Part shown: in pieces, positions 58,989 to 64,000 of the stretch
Numbering within the stretch: the stretch's first letter is position 1
How the letters are laid out: each line of letters begins with the position of its first letter
Assembly: GCF_965215655.1 (NCBI RefSeq)
Contig: NZ_OZ244111.1
Coordinates: 1,240,001-1,304,000, forward strand
Reading direction: 5' to 3'
Length of the DNA stretch: 64,000 bases
Origin: Nioella sp965215655
GTDB lineage: Bacteria > Pseudomonadota > Alphaproteobacteria > Rhodobacterales > Rhodobacteraceae
The notes under the pieces: model-generated
The model's input: only the letters and a program-made list of their open reading frames with translations
Told to the model about the DNA's origin: nothing
The model's database searches: none
Translations under genes and position numbers: made by a program

Positions 58989-59375
58989 TCAGTTGCCTTC
59001 CAACCCCTGTAGAATCGGACAATCAGGTCGGTCATCGCCTGCGCATTCCCGCACCAGATGGGACAGGGTTTCGCGCATCGCGGCCAGATCGGCGATCTTT
59101 TGGTCGATCCGCGTCAGGTGCCCCTGCGCGATCCGCTTTACATCGCTGCTGGCGCGGGTCTCATCCTCGTAGAGTGCCAGCAAAGCCCGGCAATCCTCGA
59201 TGGAAAACCCGAGCGAGCGGGCATGGCCCAGAAAGGTCAGCTTATGCAGGTCGCTGTCCCGAAAGCTGCGATAGCCGTTGGCGGCGCGCTGAGGGGTCAC
59301 AAGACCGATATCCTCGTAGTACCGGATCGTCTTGGGGGGCAGGCCGGACCGTTCGGCCACATCTCCGATATTCAT
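58989..59375 (-). CDS. cueR: Cu(I)-responsive MerR-family activator CueR
   Basis: 128 residues. MerR HTH (DVAERSGLPPKTIRYYEDIGLV) and dimer helix, followed by the metal loop Cys111-x7-Cys119 matching E. coli Cys112/Cys120, the Cu(I) site. It activates copA from the 19-bp-spacer promoter at 61925. It is 11 nt downstream of copA, so it is made from the same transcript, giving positive feedback. Confidence 0.94.
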   Translation of the reverse strand: MNIGDVAERSGLPPKTIRYYEDIGLVTPQRAANGYRSFRDSDLHKLTFLGHARSLGFSIEDCRALLALYEDETRASSDVKRIAQGHLTRIDQKIADLAAMRETLSHLVRECAGDDRPDCPILQGLEGN

Positions 59376-59386
59376 GGGGTGGCTCC

Positions 59387-61888
59387 TTATTCGGCGGGGG
59401 CAGGGATGGGAGAGCGGGCGGGCGTTACGGGATCAAGAGGGGCGTCATGCGCCGCGCTGACCCATCTTAGCCTGAGGGCGTTGGACAGAACGAAGACCGA
59501 GGACAGAGCCATCGCACCTGCCGCCAGCGCAGGCGACAGAAGCATACCCGTCAGCGGGTAAAGCACACCGGCCGCGACGGGGATCAGCAGAACGTTATAG
59601 CCAAAGGCCCAGAACAGGTTCTGCCTTATATTGGCAATCGTGCGCTGGCTGATCCGCATGGCATTGGCCACGCCTAGCAGGTCGCCCGAGATCAGCACCA
59701 CATCCGCCGCCTCAATGGCGATATCGGTGCCGGTCCCGATGGCGATGCCCACATCGGCCGAGGCCAGTGCGGGTGCGTCGTTGATCCCGTCGCCCACAAA
59801 GGCTACCGGGCCGCGGCTGCGCAAGCGATCGACGGCCTCAACCTTGCCATCGGGAAGAACGTCCGCAACCACGTGGTCGATCCCCAGATCACGGGCGATG
59901 GCCTCTGCCGTGGCGGGGTTGTCGCCGGTGATCATCGCGGTTTGCAACCCCATGTCGCGCAGCATGGTCAGGGCCAGCGGGGTTGAGTGCTTGATCGGGT
60001 CGGCCACGGCAATCAGCGCCGCAAGCTGGCCATCCACGGCAGCAAAGAGCGCGGTTTTACCATCGCTGGCCAGTCGGTCGGCCTCCGCCGCCAGCGGGGC
60101 GGTGTCGATGTTTTCACGCTCCATATAGCGGGTGGCGCCGACAAGGACCGTGCGTCCTTCAACCACCGCCATTGCCCCGAACCCGGTAACCGATTGGAAC
60201 CCCTCGGGTTCCGGCACCTCCAGCCCGCGTGTCTTTGCGGCCCGCAGGATGGCGGCGGCAATGGGATGCTCGGACTTGCTTTCGACGCTGGCGACCAGCC
60301 GCAGAACCTCGTCTTCTGACAGGCCCACAGGCGTCAGGGCGACCAGTTCCGGGCGGCCCTCGGTCAACGTGCCGGTCTTGTCGAAGGCAACGACCTGCGC
60401 CCCTTGCAGGCTTTGCAGCGCATCGCCCTTGCGGAAGAGAACGCCCATTTCAGCGGCGCGACCTGTGCCCACCATGATCGAGGTGGGCGTGGCCAGCCCC
60501 ATGGCACAGGGGCAAGCAATGATCATGACGGAAACGCCCGCGACCAGTGCGAGGCTGAGCGCCGGATCGGGGCCGAAGATCAGCCAGGTCAGTACGGTCA
60601 GCAGGCTAGCGCCGATGACGGCGGGCACGAACCAGGCGGTGATGCGATCCACCATGCCCTGAATGGGCAGTTTCGCGCCCTGCGCTTCCTCGACCATGGC
60701 GATGATCTGCGCCAGCATCGTGTCGCGGCCTACTTTCTCGGCCCGGAAGGTCAGCGCACCCGCGCCGTTCACCGTGCCGCCTACGACCTGCGATGTGCGT
60801 GCCTTCAGAACCGGGATCGGCTCGCCGGTCAGCATCGATTCGTCCACGTGGCTTTCACCCGAGATCACACGGCCATCCACGGCGATCTTCTCTCCGGGAC
60901 GGACATGCAGGATGTCGCCTGCGACCACCTCTTCGATGGCGAGGTCCACAACCTCGCCGCCCCGTTCCACGCGCGCGGTTTTTGCCTGCAAGGACAAGAG
61001 CTTGCGGATTGCCTCGCCGGTGCGGCCCTTGGCGCGCGCCTCCAGCAGACGGCCCAGAAGGATCAGCACGACGATGACGCCCGCTGCTTCGAAATAGACA
61101 TGCGCGGTGCCCTGGGGCAGCAGCGCGGGGGCGAAGGTGGACACAGTGGAATAACCGAACGCCGCAAGGGTGCCGAGCGCGACGAGCGAGTTCATATCGG
61201 GCGCACTCTTCAGCAGCGCCGGAATGCCCTTGGTGTAAAAGCCGCGACCGGGGCCGATGAGGGTGATCGCGATCAGCAGGAATTGCAGAACCCGGCTGGT
61301 CTGTTCGCCAATGGACATCGCCACGTAATGATGCAGGGCAGGGAAGACATGCCCGCCCATCTCGACGATGAAAACCGGCAGAACAAGCGCGGTGGCAAGC
61401 AGTGTTTTTCGCGCAAGGTTTTGAATTTCCTGCGCTTTACGTTCATCTTTGTTGTCGGCGTCCGTGCCCTTGATCGTCGCCTTGTAGCCCGCAGCCGTGG
61501 CCGCGCCCGCGATTTGCGAGGGGCTGGATTGCCCCAGCAGATAGTGCACCTGCGCCGTTTCCGTGGCGAGGTTGACCGAGGCCGACAAGACCCCCGGCGC
61601 GGCCTGCAACGCCTTTTCCACGCGCCCCACGCAGGAGGCGCAGGTCATGCCTTCGATCGACAGGGTGACATCCGCCTGCGCTGCCGGGTATCCCGCTGTT
61701 TCCAAAGCTTTTGTCAGCTCGTCCACCCCGACGGAAGGGTCGTGCAGAACCCGCGCGCTTTCGCTGGCAAAGCTGACCTCGGCGCTGCTGACACCGGGCA
61801 CAGCGGCCAGCGCGGTTTCCGCGCGACGCACGCATCCGGCGCAGCTGAGGCCGGTGATTTGCAGATGGGTCTTGGCTTGTTCGGACAT
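59387..61888 (-). CDS. copA: Cu(I)-exporting P-type ATPase
   Basis: 833 residues. Two N-terminal HMA domains with Cu-binding pairs GLSCAGC (Cys16/Cys19) and GMTCASC (Cys83/Cys86), six or more transmembrane helices, CPC in IIACPCAMGLATPT, phosphorylation motif DKTGTLTEG and GDGINDAPAL. It pumps Cu+ from the cytosol to the periplasm. First gene of the copA-cueR operon. Confidence 0.96.
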   Translation of the reverse strand: MSEQAKTHLQITGLSCAGCVRRAETALAAVPGVSSAEVSFASESARVLHDPSVGVDELTKALETAGYPAAQADVTLSIEGMTCASCVGRVEKALQAAPGVLSASVNLATETAQVHYLLGQSSPSQIAGAATAAGYKATIKGTDADNKDERKAQEIQNLARKTLLATALVLPVFIVEMGGHVFPALHHYVAMSIGEQTSRVLQFLLIAITLIGPGRGFYTKGIPALLKSAPDMNSLVALGTLAAFGYSTVSTFAPALLPQGTAHVYFEAAGVIVVLILLGRLLEARAKGRTGEAIRKLLSLQAKTARVERGGEVVDLAIEEVVAGDILHVRPGEKIAVDGRVISGESHVDESMLTGEPIPVLKARTSQVVGGTVNGAGALTFRAEKVGRDTMLAQIIAMVEEAQGAKLPIQGMVDRITAWFVPAVIGASLLTVLTWLIFGPDPALSLALVAGVSVMIIACPCAMGLATPTSIMVGTGRAAEMGVLFRKGDALQSLQGAQVVAFDKTGTLTEGRPELVALTPVGLSEDEVLRLVASVESKSEHPIAAAILRAAKTRGLEVPEPEGFQSVTGFGAMAVVEGRTVLVGATRYMERENIDTAPLAAEADRLASDGKTALFAAVDGQLAALIAVADPIKHSTPLALTMLRDMGLQTAMITGDNPATAEAIARDLGIDHVVADVLPDGKVEAVDRLRSRGPVAFVGDGINDAPALASADVGIAIGTGTDIAIEAADVVLISGDLLGVANAMRISQRTIANIRQNLFWAFGYNVLLIPVAAGVLYPLTGMLLSPALAAGAMALSSVFVLSNALRLRWVSAAHDAPLDPVTPARSPIPAPAE

Positions 61889-61924
61889 GGAGGAACCTTC
61901 GGGCCGAATCTTCGGTCAGCACGG

Positions 61925-61955
61925 TAGATAGGGGTTCCAGTCTCTGGAAGGTCAA
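61925..61955 (-). promoter_or_regulatory. CueR-dependent promoter of copA
   Basis: On the minus strand: -35 TTGACC, then inverted repeat TTCCAG-AGA-CTGGAA and CCCC, then -10 TATCTA. The spacer is exactly 19 bp, the unusually long spacing that MerR-family activators such as CueR correct by unwinding DNA. The -10 box is 37 nt before the copA ATG. Confidence 0.9.
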
Positions 61956-61982
61956 GGGCGCGGGAGACAAAAAATGCCCATC

Positions 61983-62026
61983 ACCCCCCGTACACCGGGC
62001 GTACACCCCCCGTGCACCCCCCGTAC
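61983..62026 (-). repeat. 11-bp G-rich tandem repeat, array 3 (four exact-length copies)
   Basis: On the minus strand: GTACGGGGGGT, GCACGGGGGGT, GTACGCCCGGT, GTACGGGGGGT. It lies between the Anbu gene stop (62041) and the CueR promoter of copA, so it may also insulate or terminate between them. It shares the unit of arrays 1 and 2. Confidence 0.9.
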
Positions 62027-62040
62027 AGACGTTTGACGGA

Positions 62041-62781
62041 TTACTCAGTCGGGAAGGTGAAATCCGGCAATTCCCGGAACGCATTTTTCAAGGCCACGCC
62101 CCAGCCGGTCGATATCTCTTCGAAATAGGGATTATCCGCCTTGATCCGCATTTCCCTGCCTCGCTTCATGCTGTCCGCGTCATAGGCGTGCAGATCCAGA
62201 GGCAGGCTGACCGAGAGATTGGCCTTGATGGTTGAATCGAACGAGACGAGCAGCAGCTTGATGGCGTCTTCGAAGCTCATGTCCGGTTCGAACGCGCGGA
62301 CAAGGATTGGGCGGCCATATTTGGTCTCGCCGATCTGGAAGAAGGGTGTATCCTCGCTCGCTTCGATGAAATTGCCTTCCGGGTAGATCATGAACAGGCG
62401 CGCATCTCCGTCGCCGACCTGACCGCCGACGATGATCGTGGCCGAGAACATCGCGTCGGCCTGCTGGCCGGTATCGGCATGGCTGGCGATGACCTCTTTC
62501 AGCGTGTTGCCGATCAGTGTCGCGACCTGGAACATCGACCTGGCCTTGTAGATGCCGGGGCTGCGGTCATCGGGCGCCTTGCCGCGTTCTTCCAGCAGGC
62601 TGATCACCGATTGCGTGGTGGCCAGATTGCCCGCCGTCATGATGGTGATGCAGCGTTCACCCGGTTCTTCGAAGATGAACATCTTGCGGAAGGTGGAGAT
62701 ATTGTCGATGCCGGAATTGGTCCGCGTGTCCGACATGAACACCAGTCCCCGGTTCAGTTTCAGCCCCACGCAATAAGTCAC
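62041..62781 (-). CDS. Anbu-type proteasome-like peptidase (BPH)
   Basis: 246 residues of Ntn-hydrolase fold. After Met1 comes Thr2, the expected nucleophile, in TYCVGLKLNRGLVFMSDTRTN with the conserved Asp and later Lys (FRKMFIF). Anbu forms spiral oligomers in the cytosol; its peptidase action is not settled. In many proteobacteria it is found with transglutaminase, alpha-E and ATP-grasp genes, the first two of which follow here. Confidence 0.93.
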   Translation of the reverse strand: MTYCVGLKLNRGLVFMSDTRTNSGIDNISTFRKMFIFEEPGERCITIMTAGNLATTQSVISLLEERGKAPDDRSPGIYKARSMFQVATLIGNTLKEVIASHADTGQQADAMFSATIIVGGQVGDGDARLFMIYPEGNFIEASEDTPFFQIGETKYGRPILVRAFEPDMSFEDAIKLLLVSFDSTIKANLSVSLPLDLHAYDADSMKRGREMRIKADNPYFEEISTGWGVALKNAFRELPDFTFPTE

Positions 62782-62820
62782 GGCCGTCGTCCTCTTTTAT
62801 TCCGATGCCTAGAAATCAGG

Positions 62821-63639
62821 CTATTGCTGGACTTGCAAGCTGACTTGAAGATGCTCATCGCCGGGGCCCTGGCGGATGCCCATGATCGGGGCGGCATCTC
62901 GGTAGTCGCGGCCGGTGGCAACGCGCACATAGCGGGCATCCGGCGAAATACCGTTCGACACGTCGAAGCCGACCCATCCGAGCGTCTCGGTCCAGACCTC
63001 GCACCAGGCGTGGCTGGCATCCTGATCGACGCGATCGTTCATCATCAGATAGCCCGAGATATAGCGCGCGGGATGGCCCAACAGCCGCGCGGCCGCGATC
63101 ATGATATGGGCGTGGTCCTGACAGACGCCATGGCCCGCGGTCAGGGCGGATTCAGCGGTCGTGTCACTGTTGGTGCGCCCGGTTTCATAGCTGACCTGCG
63201 ACAGGATCATCGCGGACAACGCGTGTAGCTGCGCCAGCGTATCGGCCCCGTCCTGTTCGACCCTGAGCTGGCGTGCAAGCGCCCGGATGGCGGGGCCGGG
63301 GGAGGTGGTTGGGGTGGGATTCTCGAACAGCCAGAGGGGGGCAAAGCCCTTGTGCGTGCCGATGATGCCGTGATTGTCCTCGACCTCGACCGTGCCTTCG
63401 CTGCGAATCTCGATCCGGGTGGCGCCTGCATCGACCTTGACCAGTTCCGTGTGGTTGACGAACTGGTCGGAAAAACTGGCCTGCTTGGTGCCGCCGGTGA
63501 TCGTCGATGACCAGTCAAGCACGGTCTGCCCATGTCCCGACCGGGGCACCAGGCGCAGTTGCTGCAACGCGTAATGCACCGGCTGGTCATAGCTGTAGGT
63601 GGTCACATGGGTGATGGCGAGGCGGATCGGGTTGCTCAT
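62821..63639 (-). CDS. Transglutaminase-like protein of Anbu operon
   Basis: 272 residues. N-terminal beta domain (Ser-Asn-Pro-Ile-Arg start, HYALQQLRLVPRSGHGQ) and C-terminal papain-like core with Cys in GHGVCQDHAH, His in DASHAWCEVW and Asp in VGFDVSNG. Its partner genes suggest a peptide- or amide-bond forming/cleaving system around Anbu. It is 39 nt upstream of the Anbu gene and overlaps the alpha-E stop codon by 4 nt. Confidence 0.92.
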   Translation of the reverse strand: MSNPIRLAITHVTTYSYDQPVHYALQQLRLVPRSGHGQTVLDWSSTITGGTKQASFSDQFVNHTELVKVDAGATRIEIRSEGTVEVEDNHGIIGTHKGFAPLWLFENPTPTTSPGPAIRALARQLRVEQDGADTLAQLHALSAMILSQVSYETGRTNSDTTAESALTAGHGVCQDHAHIMIAAARLLGHPARYISGYLMMNDRVDQDASHAWCEVWTETLGWVGFDVSNGISPDARYVRVATGRDYRDAAPIMGIRQGPGDEHLQVSLQVQQ

Positions 63640-64000
63640 TGAAAGAACCGGAAATCTGTCTGGATAAGGCTTGCCAGCGTGGAGGTGTCATTGATGCTGG
63701 CGGTCAGGAATTCATGCAGCCCTTCTTCGAAGATGGTGGTCACGGTGGTCCCGTTCAACTGGCCGCAGATGCGGTCTGCGAGGGCATGGCTTTCGTGGCG
63801 GGTGCCGTAGTCATTGGCCAGCCAGTTCAGGTTTTCGCCTATCTTGGAATAGCAGAAGGCCAGGGACCGGGGCATGCGTTTGTCGAGGATCAGGAACTCT
63901 GCGATCCCAATGGGCGTCGTCTCGCCGCCATTGAGCCAGCGATAGCTGCGCTCCGCCGAGACCGACCGCAGGATCACCTCCCATTGCACATTGTCGATGC
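63636..64000 (-). CDS. Alpha-E domain protein (5' end beyond window)
   Basis: Only the C-terminal 121 codons lie in the window; the coding region continues past 64000, since the frame stays open and reads IDNVQWEVILRSVSAERSYRW at the edge, a typical alpha-E motif. These all-helical proteins have an acidic/tyrosine-rich surface, and their role is unknown. Fourth-operon partner (ATP-grasp) would be further upstream. Confidence 0.88.
   Translation of the reverse strand, partial: IDNVQWEVILRSVSAERSYRWLNGGETTPIGIAEFLILDKRMPRSLAFCYSKIGENLNWLANDYGTRHESHALADRICGQLNGTTVTTIFEEGLHEFLTASINDTSTLASLIQTDFRFFQ

Noticed and set aside
61983..62026. Possible CRISPR-like array
   Set aside because: Units are 11 bp and contiguous with no spacers; no cas genes are nearby.

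Overview
The window is GC-rich, tightly packed alphaproteobacterial DNA, most likely from a member of the Rhodobacteraceae (Roseobacter/Rhodobacter group). Pointers to this are a ferredoxin of the Rhodobacter FdVI type, a DksA that keeps only one zinc-ligand cysteine, an ScfR-type XRE regulator, an alphaproteobacterial SOS box (GTTC-N7-GTTC), an AlkB-type hydroxylase, the Anbu/transglutaminase/alpha-E operon and a MttB/flavin-oxidoreductase/DMGDH-like methylamine cluster. It reads as chromosomal core with small accessory patches. I see no prophage, insertion sequence, CRISPR array or tRNA.

Layout. 1-2.0 kb: end of an NMT1/THI5-type ABC importer (permease tail, permease, binding protein). 2.2-8.4 kb: EthD-like protein, ScfR-type regulator, then an overlapping operon of a stand-alone receiver, a small membrane protein and a sodium/solute-symporter histidine kinase, followed by an orphan FliM/FliN-like SpoA protein. 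8.5-15.2 kb: FAH-family hydrolase, lipoprotein, RlmI-like methyltransferase overlapping a PIN protein, then on the minus strand an M48 protease, a PhoD-like phosphatase, a DedA protein and a small membrane protein. 15.3-22.4 kb: putative N-methylated-amine catabolic operon (MttB family, TMADH-like flavoprotein, DMGDH/GcvT fusion) with a divergent LysR gene. 22.5-28.4 kb: TetR gene, then a minus-strand MoxR / GNAT / DUF2927 / 55-residue membrane protein / VWA run, and dksA. 28.5-36.5 kb: FAD monooxygenase, DegP-type protease, two TetR-controlled units (one with MAPEG, one with a phenylacetate-CoA-ligase-like enzyme plus a crotonase) and a peptidoglycan-binding lipoprotein. 36.5-43.2 kb: an isolated DnaE2-type OB-fold behind an SOS box, ferredoxin, purD, a glycine-rich protein, xseA and alkB. 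43.3-54.4 kb: housekeeping genes ftsY, yciB, rluB, tadA, gatC and gatA with small conserved proteins. 54.4-64 kb: rnpB, a xanthine-dehydrogenase-family operon ending in a MoaD-like gene, copA-cueR with a textbook CueR promoter, and the start of the Anbu operon, which runs off the end.

Non-coding structure is the most distinctive part. An 11-bp G-rich tandem repeat (consensus GTACGGGGGGT) occurs as three separate arrays at 19.8, 38.4 and 62.0 kb. A second dispersed repeat, opening with a conserved CATCTTGGCAA(C)AAATACCTC-like block and carrying a strong hairpin, sits between convergent gene pairs at 11.9, 38.2 and 49.8 kb, and in two cases it supplies the upstream gene's stop codon. Four other convergent pairs overlap by exactly 4 nt through a shared stop-codon palindrome. 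Several operators can be read directly: the CueR promoter, the SOS box and palindromes in front of the LysR and TetR genes.
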